This document shows, in pieces, positions 9,408-18,826 of a stretch of 64,000 nt of DNA. A model generated the notes under the pieces. That model worked only from the letters and a program-made list of their open reading frames with translations, was not told the origin of the DNA and made no database searches. Source of the stretch: Spartobacteria bacterium. Lineage in GTDB: Bacteria; Verrucomicrobiota; Verrucomicrobiia; Chthoniobacterales; UBA10450. The stretch is taken from contig PMSN01000023.1 in assembly GCA_003167555.1 (NCBI GenBank), positions 124,001 to 188,000 on the forward strand, given 5' to 3'. The first letter of the stretch is position 1, and the number at the start of each line of letters is the position of its first letter. Made by a program: the position numbers and the translations under genes.

Positions 9408-9650
9408 TTGTTTCCAGATTCCAAATTTTCGATTTCAGATTGAGACCGAATCCGCGACTGATCAATCTGCAATCTGCCTGCTTGGCCCTTGTTCCGAGTG
9501 AACCTTTCAGCAAATATCCCGTGTGCCCCCGACTGAGCTAAAATCGAACCATTGCCGCTTGCGCGTGACTGTTCGATTCCACCTTGCCCGCAGTTAAAGC
9601 ATTCAACCGCCGCGGCGTCATATCTCCAAAACTTTGGTCCGCCGGAATTG

Positions 9651-10484
9651 CTAGCGATCCGGCGCGGTGCTGCCCCGCGCGGTGCGCGGTTCGTACTTTT
9701 CGACGGTCTGCCAATGGCGTTGCCGGACTGAGTAAAATGGGAAGGTGACAACTGTTTTCGCGGTTGCTTTGCTTAGACGAAGAAATGGGTTGGTGCCACG
9801 AGGGGGCTCCAACTCATAGGTGAATTGGAAGGTGGTGACACGCGCGATGATCCAAAAAAGTGAGCAGGGAGATTGCAGCGCGGCCTCGGCTTTCAAGACA
9901 TTGAAATCGGCCCGGCTGACCCACATCCGGCCGGCGAGCAGTCCGAAGAATCTTTCTTCGCGCGATTTCGTGTTCTGCTTTGGCTTGGGTTCGAACGTGA
10001 GAACATAAGCGCTTTCGCCCGCAACGGTCTCATCCGGCAAACGCTTCCAGAGATAACGGTCGCGGAGATTGTATTTCTTGACGGCGGCGACCGCGGATTC
10101 GGCCTGATTTTCCTCCTCGGTCGTGGCGGGTGGTTTCGGCGAGGCGGATTTTTTCGGCGCGGTCTCCTCTGCTTCAGAACCGGATTTAAAGAAGGATAAT
10201 TTTCCCTCCATTTTCTCGAATGTGAACTCGAGTGGCCGGGGATCGCCGGGCCGGACGATCGATTTCCAAGTCCCCTTCGCAATCACATTGCCATCGCTGT
10301 CCAACTGCTGGGTCGTGAGCGTTTGGTGGTACTGCCACTTGCGCAGCGCGAGCCGAATGGTGTCGAATTTCGCCAGCGCTGCGTCGAAAATTTCGAGCGG
10401 TGTTAGTTTGTCGTCCTGCCCCGCCGCCGGAAACGCCGGCAAGAGCACGAGCAGAAAAACAATCGTCAGAGAAAGCCGGCGCAC
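9651..10484 (-). CDS. Secreted protein, LolA/outer-membrane lipoprotein-sorting-like (tentative)
   Basis: The 277-residue protein has a signal peptide (MRRLSLTIVFLLVLLPAFPA) and a soluble domain beginning LTPLEIFDAALAKFDTIRLA. The middle is a disordered Ala/Pro/Lys/Glu-rich segment around residues 115-140. The region FFGLLAGRMWVSRADFNVLK resembles the strand that carries 'WVDxxxF.I.K.E' in LolA-like folds, but this is a weak match. The first codon is GTG (10484); no ATG lies nearby. It may be the last gene of the rpsO-pnp-transpeptidase strand. The 243 bp on its far side (9408-9650) hold nothing I can support. Confidence 0.65.
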   Translation of the reverse strand: MRRLSLTIVFLLVLLPAFPAAGQDDKLTPLEIFDAALAKFDTIRLALRKWQYHQTLTTQQLDSDGNVIAKGTWKSIVRPGDPRPLEFTFEKMEGKLSFFKSGSEAEETAPKKSASPKPPATTEEENQAESAVAAVKKYNLRDRYLWKRLPDETVAGESAYVLTFEPKPKQNTKSREERFFGLLAGRMWVSRADFNVLKAEAALQSPCSLFWIIARVTTFQFTYELEPPRGTNPFLRLSKATAKTVVTFPFYSVRQRHWQTVEKYEPRTARGSTAPDR

Positions 10485-10545
10485 CGGAAGAATTTCGCTT
10501 TGTGATCGCCTCCAGGCAATCCGCCGAGTGCAAAAGTTTATCGCC

Positions 10546-11073
10546 TTACGGCTTCACCACGACAGGCGTGCCGACATGCGCGGTGTTGAAAAACTGCCGG
10601 GCTTTCCAATAGGGCATTCGGATGCATCCGTGCGACGCTGGAACGCCAGGCAGATAACCCTGATGCAATCCATATCCCGGTGAAAACTCGAGGAAGTACG
10701 GCATCGACGCGCCGAGAAATGTGGAATGGGGCGGCTTCGGATCTTTCCGGACATCCACGTTTGGCCTAACGACCCGCCCCGAGTCGTCCACGTAGGAGCC
10801 GTAAAGGCTGGAACGATGATCCTCGTCTTTGCGGATAACACTGAATTGGCCCAGCGGCGTCCGGTGCCCCTCGCGGCCGCTTGAGATTCGGGAGGACGCC
10901 GTCAAATATTGTCCGCGGTAGAGATACGCTTGTTGCTCCCCTAGGTTTACGACGATGGATGGCCGGCCGGAATGTCGTTGCGGCAAATTCGCCGTGACCA
11001 TTTCGGTGACGGACGTGCACGCGCTCAAGGCAAACGCGCCGGCGACCAACATGGCGCCGAAGAAGCGAGTCAT
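10546..11073 (-). CDS. L,D-transpeptidase (YkuD domain) lipoprotein
   Basis: The protein is 175 residues from ATG 11073. The N-terminus [19 protein letters not shown] is a lipoprotein signal with lipobox LSAC (Cys19). The catalytic YkuD motif SHGCIRMP is present near the C-terminus (His148, Cys150, Arg152). By family it cross-links or modifies peptidoglycan through a cysteine acyl-enzyme. An AGGCGG ribosome site lies 9 bp before this ATG, favouring it over another ATG 9 bp upstream. It follows pnp by 17 bp and is probably read from the rpsO-pnp operon. Confidence 0.92.
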   Translation of the reverse strand: MTRFFGAMLVAGAFALSACTSVTEMVTANLPQRHSGRPSIVVNLGEQQAYLYRGQYLTASSRISSGREGHRTPLGQFSVIRKDEDHRSSLYGSYVDDSGRVVRPNVDVRKDPKPPHSTFLGASMPYFLEFSPGYGLHQGYLPGVPASHGCIRMPYWKARQFFNTAHVGTPVVVKP

Positions 11074-11090
11074 GGCTGGCATCCGCCTAA

Positions 11091-13253
11091 TCAGCGCGCG
11101 GGATGCTCGACGCGGTCGGGCTCGGCGGTCTGGCCGGCTTCGGCGGCGGCGCGTTCCTTGAGCGCGGCTTTCCGGCTCAATTTCACGCGCCCCTTGTCGT
11201 CGATGCCGATGCATTTCACCCAGATCATCTCGCCCATCTTCGCGACGTCTTCCGTGCGATTTACGCGGAAATCGGCCAGCTCGGAAATGTGGACCAAGCC
11301 ATCTTTCCCCGGGAAAACTTCGACAAACGCGCCGAACTCTTTGATCGAGACGACGCGGCCGTGGTAGGTCTGGCCGACTTCGATCTCGCGCGACATGCCG
11401 CCGATGATTTCTTTCGCGCGCGCCATGCTCTCGGGACTCGTCGCGTAAATGTGGACGGAGCCGTCGTCCTCAATGTTAATCTCCGCGCCAGTCTCAGCGA
11501 CGATTCCCTTGATCGTTTTTCCACCGGGTCCAATGAGCGCGCCGATTTTCTCCGGATTAATTTTGATGGTCTCAATGCGCGGCGCGTACTTGCTCAAGTC
11601 GGCGCGCGGTTTATCGAGCGTCGCCGCCATGATCCCGAGAATTTTCGTGCGCGCTTCCTTTGCGCGGAAGGTCGCTTCGCCCATGATTTTGTGGCTGACG
11701 CCCCGCAACTTCAGATCGAGCTGGAAGCCGGTGATGCCCTTGTCGGTTCCGCAAAGTTTGTAATCCATGTCGCCGAAATGATCTTCGGAGCCGATGATGT
11801 CGGTGAGCAGCTCGTAACGTTTCAGTTCGCCGCCGTCACCGAACTCCGTAACGAGGCCGATCGAGATTCCCGCGACCGGTGTCTTGATCGGCACACCGGC
11901 ATCCATGAGGGCGAGCATTCCACCGCAGACACTCGCCATCGAGGTCGAGCCATTCGATTCCATCACTTCGCTGGAAATGCGAATCGCGTAACGGAAATCT
12001 TCCGAGGCCGGCACCACCGGTTCGAGCGAGCGCTCGGCCAGAGCGCCGTGACCAATCTCGCGACGGCTTGCGCCGCCGGTCCGCCCAGTTTCGCCGACGC
12101 TGAAAGGCGGGAAATTGTAATGAAGCAGGAAGCTCTTCGAAGTCACGCCGCCGCCGTAAGCGTCAATGTTTTGGGCTTCTTCGATGGGCGCGAGAGTGAC
12201 GAGCGCGAGCGCCTGGGTTTCGCCACGCTGGAAAATCGCGGAGCCGTGTGCACGCGGAAGCACGCCAACTTCACAGGTGATCTGCCGCAAATCCTGATAG
12301 CCGCGGCCATCCATCCGCTTCTGTTTGTCGAGCACGCTGATGCGGAACGCTTTCTTCTGCACGTAATCGAACGCCTGCGAGATCGCGAATTTGTCGGCGT
12401 CGGGAAATTTCTCCAACACCTTCGCCTTCACTTCTTCTTTCAACGCGTTCACCGCTTTGCTGCGCTCGACCTTGGTCGGGTTGTAGAGCGCGCCTTCAAT
12501 GCGATCGCCCGCGACTTGATATGCCACCTCGAGAATGTCCTGGTTCACCGTCATCAACGGCATCTCGCGCTTCGGCTTGCCGACTTTCGCGGCCAGCTCC
12601 TTTTGAATCCGGATCATCTCGCGCGCGTGTCCGTGCGCGAACTCGAGCGCCTTTACGAAATCCTCTTCCGGCACTTCCTGCGCGGCGCCTTCGATCATGA
12701 TGACGTCGTTTTCGGTGCCGACATAAACAAGATCGAGATCGCTGCGATCGCGCTCGTCATGCGTCGGATTCGCGATGAACTGACCGTCCACGCGACCCAC
12801 GCGCACGGCGCCGATTGGCCCGGCAAATGGAATGTCGGAAACGGTCAGCGCGGCGGACGCGCCGTTGATCGCTAGAATGTCAGGATCGTTCTGGCCATCG
12901 GCGCTGAGCAGGATCGAAATGATCTGCGTGTCGTAGAGATAGCCGGCGGGAAAGAGGGGACGGAGCGGCCGGTCCGTCATGCGCGACGTGAGCGTTTCTT
13001 TTTCCGAAGGACGTCCTTCGCGCTTAAAATAACCGCCGGGAAATTTTCCGACCGCAGCAGCTTTCTCGCGGTAATCAACCGTGAGCGGAAACCAATCCTG
13101 GCCTTCCTTGATTTGCGTGGCGGAAACCGCGCTGACGAGGACCATGGTGTCGCCGGTGGAGACGACGACTGCGCCGTCGGCGAGCTTGGCGATTTTGCCG
13201 GTTTCGATTGAGACTTGCGTGGACCCGATCTGGGCCGTGACCTTGTGTTGCAT
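11091..13253 (-). CDS. pnp: Polyribonucleotide nucleotidyltransferase (PNPase)
   Basis: The 720-residue protein has the full PNPase layout. Two RNase PH-like domains come first (about 10-230 and 310-550, with the helical domain between). A KH domain follows (about 560-620, [15 protein letters not shown]), then an S1 domain (about 625-700, [20 protein letters not shown]). By family it degrades RNA from the 3' end with phosphate and is a core RNA-turnover enzyme. It lies 198 bp downstream of rpsO on the same strand, the gene order conserved across bacteria. A palindromic element sits in the spacer. Confidence 0.98.
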   Translation of the reverse strand: MQHKVTAQIGSTQVSIETGKIAKLADGAVVVSTGDTMVLVSAVSATQIKEGQDWFPLTVDYREKAAAVGKFPGGYFKREGRPSEKETLTSRMTDRPLRPLFPAGYLYDTQIISILLSADGQNDPDILAINGASAALTVSDIPFAGPIGAVRVGRVDGQFIANPTHDERDRSDLDLVYVGTENDVIMIEGAAQEVPEEDFVKALEFAHGHAREMIRIQKELAAKVGKPKREMPLMTVNQDILEVAYQVAGDRIEGALYNPTKVERSKAVNALKEEVKAKVLEKFPDADKFAISQAFDYVQKKAFRISVLDKQKRMDGRGYQDLRQITCEVGVLPRAHGSAIFQRGETQALALVTLAPIEEAQNIDAYGGGVTSKSFLLHYNFPPFSVGETGRTGGASRREIGHGALAERSLEPVVPASEDFRYAIRISSEVMESNGSTSMASVCGGMLALMDAGVPIKTPVAGISIGLVTEFGDGGELKRYELLTDIIGSEDHFGDMDYKLCGTDKGITGFQLDLKLRGVSHKIMGEATFRAKEARTKILGIMAATLDKPRADLSKYAPRIETIKINPEKIGALIGPGGKTIKGIVAETGAEINIEDDGSVHIYATSPESMARAKEIIGGMSREIEVGQTYHGRVVSIKEFGAFVEVFPGKDGLVHISELADFRVNRTEDVAKMGEMIWVKCIGIDDKGRVKLSRKAALKERAAAEAGQTAEPDRVEHPAR

Positions 13254-13298
13254 AACAAACTACTTTCTGAGATTTGGCGAATCCCAGGCCGGTCACCC

Positions 13299-13346
13299 TG
13301 ATTGTAGGTTTTAATCCCGCGACTGCGGGACTAAAACCTCTAATCA
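13299..13346. repeat. Palindromic element between rpsO and pnp
   Basis: A 48-bp inverted repeat. The core arms are AGGTTTTAATCCCGC (13306-13320) and GCGGGACTAAAACCT (13325-13339), flanked by TGATT/AATCA. As RNA it forms a strong hairpin without a following T-run, so it looks more like a dispersed REP-type element than a terminator. It could act as a processing site between the two transcripts. Confidence 0.8.
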
Positions 13347-13451
13347 AAGTGGAACGTCGGCCTGAGCGCCGGGTTTACTTTCTATTTAACGAATGCGTTA
13401 CGACCGAAAGAGCGGACGAAAGACGGAGCGTAACCGAAGACGAACCTGCGG

Positions 13452-13712
13452 CTACTTCCGCAAGTTGAGTTTCTCGAGCAGGTTTTTATACCGGTCGGAC
13501 TCCGACTTGCTCAGATAATCGAGCAAGCTCCGGCGCATCGCCACCATCTTGAGGAGGCCGCGGCGCGACGAATGATCTTTGGCGTGGCTCTTGAGGTGGT
13601 CGGTCAGCTGCGCGATCCGGCGGGTGAGGAGCGCAACTTGCACATCCGCGCTGCCGGTGTCCTTCTCGTGGAGCTGAAACTCCTTCATGTCCATCGTGTC
13701 ACTTTCTGCCAT
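13452..13712 (-). CDS. rpsO: 30S ribosomal protein S15
   Basis: The 86-residue protein shows the S15 pattern: [40 protein letters not shown] and a C-terminal [17 protein letters not shown]. It binds 16S rRNA (h20-22 junction) and helps start assembly of the small-subunit platform. Length matches the family (about 88). It is first in the rpsO-pnp order; an ATG 18 bp inside (MDMKEF) is an alternative start. Confidence 0.97.
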   Translation of the reverse strand: MAESDTMDMKEFQLHEKDTGSADVQVALLTRRIAQLTDHLKSHAKDHSSRRGLLKMVAMRRSLLDYLSKSESDRYKNLLEKLNLRK

Positions 13713-13755
13713 AAACGAGCCGGTATTGTAGGTGAAGAACGCCTCTTGGCAAGGG

Positions 13756-14145
13756 CTAGTCCTTCCTTTTGGGATGGAGCAATTCCTGGAGCGGTTTAGC
13801 CGCCGCCCGGAGCGAGACTTTCTTTGTCTTCGAAATCTGCGCCCAGCTTTGGCCTTTGGCTTTCAGCGCCGCGATCTCATTGAAGCTTTTGCTCGTAGCC
13901 AGCGCGATCGAATGCGCGACGTAGACTTCGCCCCAGCTGAAACCGGTGCGCGCTTTTTCCTGCTCCAGGGTCGTTCGGGCCGCGTCAGTGTTAATAATGA
14001 TGAGACTGATCATGCGCTCCCTGTTCGTCTTCATCGCGTCATTGATCTCGGAAATTAACCTGTTGATGGCCGCGACTTCGTCGGCCGATGCCAGGGCGAC
14101 CGGCAGCAACACAGTCGTCAGAAGAATGACGACGAATCTTCTCAT
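13756..14145 (-). CDS. Small secreted protein of unknown function
   Basis: The 129-residue protein has a signal peptide ([21 protein letters not shown]) and an alpha-helical remainder. It contains [20 protein letters not shown] followed by [20 protein letters not shown], a pattern I associate loosely with small periplasmic helical proteins in which a 'G.gWG.ia' turn recurs. No catalytic residues are evident. It ends 43 bp before the rpsO start on the same strand and has its own signal sequence, so it is probably independent of ribosomal function. Confidence 0.7.
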   Translation of the reverse strand: MRRFVVILLTTVLLPVALASADEVAAINRLISEINDAMKTNRERMISLIIINTDAARTTLEQEKARTGFSWGEVYVAHSIALATSKSFNEIAALKAKGQSWAQISKTKKVSLRAAAKPLQELLHPKRKD

Positions 14146-14205
14146 AAATTTGCGCCGCTAACTTCGCATACCGGTGACACGAGCGCGAGTTGCGAAGCTC
14201 GAATC

Positions 14206-14279
14206 TGTTGCGGCGGTCTTTGACCGTCGCATCAATGGACCTCTGGAAATCGATTCGCCGGTCAGAGACCGCCGCTACA
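14206..14279. repeat. Palindromic element, 'TGTAGCGGCGGTCTCTGACCG' family
   Basis: Imperfect terminal inverted repeats of about 23 bp bound a 74-bp element (left TGTTGCGGCGGTCTTTGACC, right GGTCAGAGACCGCCGCTACA). A relative with the same termini lies at 63806-63864. The element abuts the stop codon of the GlsB-like gene. It is non-coding and probably a REP/MITE-type sequence. Confidence 0.75.
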
Positions 14280-14280
14280 A

Positions 14281-14541
14281 TCAGCTGACCAAATTAAATT
14301 TGAGGCAAACGTAGAGCAGGATGATCGCGCCAATGAGCGACATGAAGAAACCGGCCGGATGAAACGGCGTGCCCGGCTGCGGCCGGGAAAAAAGCCGGCT
14401 GATCAAACCGCCCAGAATCGAACCGCCGATGCCGATGAGAGCCGCTTTCCAGAAACCAAGATGCTGTGCGCCGGGGTAAAAGGCTTCCGCCAGCCAACCG
14501 ATAATAAAACCAACGACGATCGACCAAATGATGTGCAGCAT
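14281..14541 (-). CDS. GlsB/YeaQ/YmgE-family small membrane protein
   Basis: From ATG 14541 the 86-residue protein has three hydrophobic segments (about 3-20, 27-45, 60-82) and the family's opening pattern IIWSIVVGFIIGWLAEAFYP, followed by GIGGSILGGLISR. Longer in-frame sequence upstream is not conserved in character and overlaps the divergent promoter region, so I reject it. Members of this family ('transglycosylase-associated protein') accompany stress responses; their biochemical role is not established. Confidence 0.85.
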   Translation of the reverse strand: MLHIIWSIVVGFIIGWLAEAFYPGAQHLGFWKAALIGIGGSILGGLISRLFSRPQPGTPFHPAGFFMSLIGAIILLYVCLKFNLVS

Positions 14542-14693
14542 AAATATTGTCTCAGTTAAGTTTCGAAGCGCCGGTGAGGGTAACACGGCCGCAAGAATCG
14601 ACGCGACATATTTCCGCGCCGCCGCTAGCGTGATTGTGATTTGAGCGAAAAAGATTTTCGCAAATGGTTCGCTCGCGAACCGCGCCTTGCCGC

Positions 14694-15386
14694 ATGAGCT
14701 CGAAGAATGCATTGATCGAGGTGCGTAATCTGCGGCGGTCGTTCGATTACGGCGCCGTCCAGGCATTGCGCGGAATCAGTTTCACCGTCGAGCAGGGCGA
14801 GTTTGTTTCCATCATGGGACCGAGCGGCTCCGGCAAGACGACCTTGCTGAATATTCTCGGCGCGCTCGACTCGGAGTTCGAGGGCGCGGTCACGATCGAC
14901 TCGGTGGAAATGCGCCACCTCGCGGAGCCGGAGCGCTTCCGCTCCCGCACGATCGGGTTTGTTTTTCAGTCCTTCCATCTTCTCCCGGCGCTGACGGCCC
15001 TCGAGAATGTGCAGATGCCGATGTTCGAGCGAAAGTGGCGCGCCTCAGAGCGGCGAACGCGCGCCGCGGCTCTGTTGGGATCGGTCGGCTTGGAACATCG
15101 CATGGACCATCGTCCCTCCAAGCTCTCGGGAGGAGAGCGACAGCGCGTGGCGATTGCGCGAAGTCTCGCCAACGAACCGAAACTCTTGCTCGCCGACGAG
15201 CCCACCGGAAATCTCGACAGCTCTGATGCGCTCAAGATCCTGGAAGTGTTGGGCGCCATTCATCAGCAGCGAAACATGACCATGATCGTCGTCACGCACG
15301 ACTGTGATGTCGCGGCGGCGACGAATCGGACGTTGCGCGTGCGGGATGGGCAACTGGTGGAAAAGCAAATCTCCAACGGCGCGTGA
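14694..15386 (+). CDS. ABC transporter ATP-binding protein (LolD/MacB-like)
   Basis: The 230-residue ATPase has Walker A GPSGSGKT (42-49), signature LSGGERQRV (144-152), Walker B LLLADE (164-169) and the H-loop VTHD. The spacing and TGNLDS following Walker B are typical of the LolD/FtsE/MacB group, which powers mechanotransmission-type transporters. ATG 14694 removes a 10-residue basic extension; ATG 14664 is an alternative. It is followed after 6 bp by its permease. Because the ADOP array at 22.8-48.6 kb has no ATPase, this one is a conceivable but unproven partner. Confidence 0.93.
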   Translation: MSSKNALIEVRNLRRSFDYGAVQALRGISFTVEQGEFVSIMGPSGSGKTTLLNILGALDSEFEGAVTIDSVEMRHLAEPERFRSRTIGFVFQSFHLLPALTALENVQMPMFERKWRASERRTRAAALLGSVGLEHRMDHRPSKLSGGERQRVAIARSLANEPKLLLADEPTGNLDSSDALKILEVLGAIHQQRNMTMIVVTHDCDVAAATNRTLRVRDGQLVEKQISNGA

Positions 15387-15392
15387 AGTTCC

Positions 15393-16511
15393 ATGTCTTT
15401 CTTCCAACTCATTTTGAAAAATCTCTTCCGACGGCGCTCGCGCAGTCTGCTCACGCTCGGTGGAATTTCGATCGGCATCGCGGCGGTCGTGTCGCTCTCG
15501 GGGATCGCGTCCGGATTCGAGCGGAGCTGGGCAAATGTTTACAAAGCACGCGGCACAGACCTGGTCGTGACGAAGTCTGTCACGCGCAGCACCATGCCGG
15601 GGCCTTTTCCTTTCGCTTTGAAAGCGGAGCTGCAGAGGATGCCGCACGTGCGGGAAGTCGGCGCGCTCCTGAGCGATGTCTTCAGCGTCGAAGATTCGCC
15701 CACCATTCTTGTCATCGGATGGGAAACGAAGACCTCGCTTTGGAATCACGTGAAACTGGTGAGCGGGAAATGGCCGGACGATTCGTCGAAAAATACGGTC
15801 GCGCTCGGCACCCTCAACGCCGAGATGCTGGGAAAAACTCTCGGCGACAAGGTCCAGATCGAGAGCGGCGAATACACCGTGTGCGGAATTTTCAGCAGCC
15901 CCGCGCTCGCGGAAAGCGGCGCGATCGTGATGCCGTTGCCGGCCATGCAATCGCTGACGAACAAGGAAGGCATGGTGAATTTTTTCGACATCTGGCTCGA
16001 GCCCAATACTTCCGTCGGCGACACGGAGAAGCTCCGCGTTTCGATCAAAGCAAAGTTTGAGGGATTGACCGCGTTCAATCCGGGATCCGTCGCGGAAAAT
16101 AATATCGCGATGCAAATCGCGAAGGCGATGACGTGGGCCGTTTCCTCGATTGCGCTCGTGGTCGGCGCGATCGGCGTGATGAACACCATCCTGATGAGCG
16201 TCTTCGAACGCTTGCACGAGATCGGGATTCTGTTGGCGATCGGCTGGCGGCGTGGGCGCATCATGCAAATGATCCTGGCCGAGTCGCTCCTGCTCAGTCT
16301 CGTCGGCGGATTCGCGGGTTGCGGCCTGGGCGCGGTCGCGGCGCGGCTGTTGCAAATGAGTCCATGGGTCCACGGAAAATTGGAAGCGGACGTGGGCCTT
16401 CCGCTCCTGGGAATCGCGTTACTGATCGCCATCGCGCTCGGCGCTCTGGGCGGATTATATCCGGCGTGGATCGGTTCGCGGATGTCGCCGGCCACCGCAC
16501 TTCGCCAATGA
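15393..16511 (+). CDS. FtsX/MacB-like ABC transporter permease
   Basis: The 372-residue permease has an N-terminal membrane helix (LLTLGGISIGIAAVVSLSGI, about 20-40) and a periplasmic MacB core region (about 45-225). Three C-terminal helices form the FtsX domain (about 240-370, AIGVMNTILMSVFERLHEIG, then ALGGLYPAWIGSRMSPATALR). It has one FtsX domain, half the length of the ADOP permeases later in the window. It follows its ATPase by 6 bp. Such pairs extrude lipoproteins, peptides or drugs, or act in envelope signalling; the substrate is unknown. Confidence 0.92.
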   Translation: MSFFQLILKNLFRRRSRSLLTLGGISIGIAAVVSLSGIASGFERSWANVYKARGTDLVVTKSVTRSTMPGPFPFALKAELQRMPHVREVGALLSDVFSVEDSPTILVIGWETKTSLWNHVKLVSGKWPDDSSKNTVALGTLNAEMLGKTLGDKVQIESGEYTVCGIFSSPALAESGAIVMPLPAMQSLTNKEGMVNFFDIWLEPNTSVGDTEKLRVSIKAKFEGLTAFNPGSVAENNIAMQIAKAMTWAVSSIALVVGAIGVMNTILMSVFERLHEIGILLAIGWRRGRIMQMILAESLLLSLVGGFAGCGLGAVAARLLQMSPWVHGKLEADVGLPLLGIALLIAIALGALGGLYPAWIGSRMSPATALRQ

Positions 16512-16545
16512 AATAAAGTCGCTGCGTGAATCGGCAGCGCCGCCT

Positions 16546-18762
16546 TCAATTACCCGGGGCAAACTTCGCGTAGCGCTCGTCGCAACCCAGCGAAAGGAGA
16601 AAAGTCCAGAGCACGCGGAGCATCGTCTTCGGTTCCGAGGGCGGGACGTGGGCGGAAAAGCGTTTCCATTGTTCCGTCATCATTTCGTGCGCCTCTCGCC
16701 GGCAAAGCGCGAGCGCGCCGGAGCGCTGCACGAGATCGATGCCTTCCGCGACGACGGAAGGTTCGGAACGTAAAGCCGGCGAACAAAAAATTGTTTCCAG
16801 GCGCGCCGCTTCCGCCGCGGGCAAAAGCCGCAACGCTTTTGCGACAACATAAGAAAGCTTTCCCGCCGCGATGTCGCTGCTCTCGGCGCCCCGGCCAATG
16901 ACGTTGGGGCTGAACTCCACGATGTCATTCACGATCTGGAATGCGACACCGAAGCAACGCCCGAAATCGCAGCAGACACGCTTGGTCGCTTCATCGGTCT
17001 GCGCGATCACACACGCCCCCTCGGCGCCGGCTTCGACAACCGCGGCGGTCTTCAAGGTGTAGAGCTGAATAATTTTGGCGTCGATCGAATCGTCCATCCA
17101 CAGGCGGAGCTGCTCGCGCGTGAGAGATTTCGACCAGTAAATGTCCTGTCCCTGACCCAGATGGACGCGCACATACAAGCGGGTCAGAATGCGGAAGAGC
17201 TCGAGCCGCTGCGCATCGCTCAAGTGCGGGTAATCGCGCAAGAGAAGCATCGGCAGAAAATAGGCGGCGTTGCCGGCGTTGATCGCCACATCCACGCCGT
17301 AACGCAGATGGATGCAATCCTCGCCGCGCCGCAGCCGGCTGTTGTCCACGATATCGTCGATCACGAGCAAACCGTCATGAAGCATTTCCGCCGTGATGCT
17401 GATCAGAGAGGAGTACGGGGTTGGCTCCACGCCGAGCGCGCCCAGGATGAGCGTTCCGAAAATTGGCCGCCACGGGTTGCCGCCGCCACGATCCATGAAG
17501 TCCCAGAGCGGCTTCGCCAGAACGGCAGTTTGCGCCATCGTATCATATTCACTGTCCGCGGGCCCGGCGAACCGCTCTAGGTCCGCCTGGCTGAAAGTGC
17601 GCGGCAAAAAAGATTCGATATCGGTGCGGATGCGGCTGACAGCTTTGTCGAGGTGTTGCTCGAGATCGAGAAGATAGGCATACCCGTGCAACTCGAGCCG
17701 CGCGTGTCCACCGATCGCTCGTCCGGCCCAAGTGCCTTCGACCCGGCCCGCTCCTTCCCAGACGGCGCGGATGGGCGGGAAGATGGGAATTTCCTGATCG
17801 AGCACGAGCGGCTCGAAATCGAGCTCCAACTCCAAAGATGGAATCGTTACCTGACACGCGACCGGATACGAAGCGTCCGAGACGGGGCTCGTCCACCAGG
17901 CGCGCGGCGTGATTTCCACGTCGCGCAACAAACGCGCGGCTCCGCCTTCGTCGACGAGCACCGCGTATTGGCAGAGAGCCGCGCCCGAGCGTTGGTCGCG
18001 GATAACCATGACCAGTAATTCAGAATCGTTCTCGAGCTGAACGCCGAGCCAGTCCCAGCCAAAAATTTGCGCCGTGTTTTCCCCGGCCACGAACCAGCCC
18101 TGGCTGCCCCATTGATGATCGAGCCAGGCCTCGCCGCGCACCGTCTCGCCATCGACATCGCCTTCGAGCGCGAGCCGCGTGTACGAGACGTAATCCATCG
18201 ATCCGCCATTCGCGACGGCAACATCCGCGAGATGAAATCGCGGATGAACCGGCGTGAGCCGGAACGAGCAGCGGCGCTCTGTTTCCGGTTCGATGAAGCC
18301 GAGCACGAACGCGTCCTCAGTTTGGCTCAATTCAAAATCACCCCAGCGCGCCCGCAGTGGCGCGGACTCGATCGTCGCACCCGGCGCCAATGTGCGAATC
18401 GATTTGGGTAATCCATATTGTTCGATCTCATCCGTGAGCGACCGGACCGCGATTGGATCGAGCCCCGCCGGCGGCGCGGTCCGCAACGCCGCGACCAGGA
18501 ACGGGACCGTGGCGGGATCGATTTGAGAGAGCCACGCGGAAGACCGGGAAGATTCTTCCAGGGTTGAGATCAACAACGAATAGGCGTTCCCGGCCGAGAT
18601 GCTGCCCCACTCGAGCGCATGACGAAAAAGCGAGACCATGAATTCACGGCGGCCGGATTTCTCACTCTCGAAGCGGCCCTGCACGAACCACCACTCGACG
18701 GGAAAACCCATTCGCGGCGATTCATCACCCAGGCGGATTTGTGTTTCACTCCGCAGGTGCAT
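16546..18762 (-). CDS. Fusion: CrtC/AttH-like lipocalin domain + polyprenyl diphosphate synthase
   Basis: The protein is 738 residues from ATG 18762. The N-terminal half resembles the AttH/CrtC hydratase family: GFPVEWWFVQGRF near the start, MDYVSYTRL, then GEAWLDHQWG (Asp215-His216) and FGWDWLGVQL. The C-terminal half is a trans-prenyltransferase: first Asp-rich motif DDIVD (469-473, in LLVIDDIVDNSRLRRGED), then GQGQDIYW and KTAAVVEAG, and a second motif reading NDIVE (612-616) where DDxxD is usual. It probably makes or modifies an isoprenoid. A longer frame to 18984 would overlap the cupin gene. Both domains are recognisable; the fusion and altered second motif are unusual. Confidence 0.82.
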   Translation of the reverse strand: MHLRSETQIRLGDESPRMGFPVEWWFVQGRFESEKSGRREFMVSLFRHALEWGSISAGNAYSLLISTLEESSRSSAWLSQIDPATVPFLVAALRTAPPAGLDPIAVRSLTDEIEQYGLPKSIRTLAPGATIESAPLRARWGDFELSQTEDAFVLGFIEPETERRCSFRLTPVHPRFHLADVAVANGGSMDYVSYTRLALEGDVDGETVRGEAWLDHQWGSQGWFVAGENTAQIFGWDWLGVQLENDSELLVMVIRDQRSGAALCQYAVLVDEGGAARLLRDVEITPRAWWTSPVSDASYPVACQVTIPSLELELDFEPLVLDQEIPIFPPIRAVWEGAGRVEGTWAGRAIGGHARLELHGYAYLLDLEQHLDKAVSRIRTDIESFLPRTFSQADLERFAGPADSEYDTMAQTAVLAKPLWDFMDRGGGNPWRPIFGTLILGALGVEPTPYSSLISITAEMLHDGLLVIDDIVDNSRLRRGEDCIHLRYGVDVAINAGNAAYFLPMLLLRDYPHLSDAQRLELFRILTRLYVRVHLGQGQDIYWSKSLTREQLRLWMDDSIDAKIIQLYTLKTAAVVEAGAEGACVIAQTDEATKRVCCDFGRCFGVAFQIVNDIVEFSPNVIGRGAESSDIAAGKLSYVVAKALRLLPAAEAARLETIFCSPALRSEPSVVAEGIDLVQRSGALALCRREAHEMMTEQWKRFSAHVPPSEPKTMLRVLWTFLLSLGCDERYAKFAPGN

Positions 18763-18826
18763 CAGAAGCCGGGAAGCGTAGCACTCCCGCAAAAACAAAC
18801 GCGATACATTTCTGCGGAACGCGCGA

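Noticed and set aside
8472-9443. A 323-codon open frame on the + strand opposite the histidine kinase
   Set aside because: It is antisense to a complete kinase with all motifs, has skewed composition (His/Arg/Glu) and no recognisable fold.
11103-12875. A 590-codon open frame on the + strand opposite pnp
   Set aside because: It mirrors a certain pnp gene. Its translation is rich in Arg, Asp and His with no domain; long antisense frames are common in GC-rich coding DNA.
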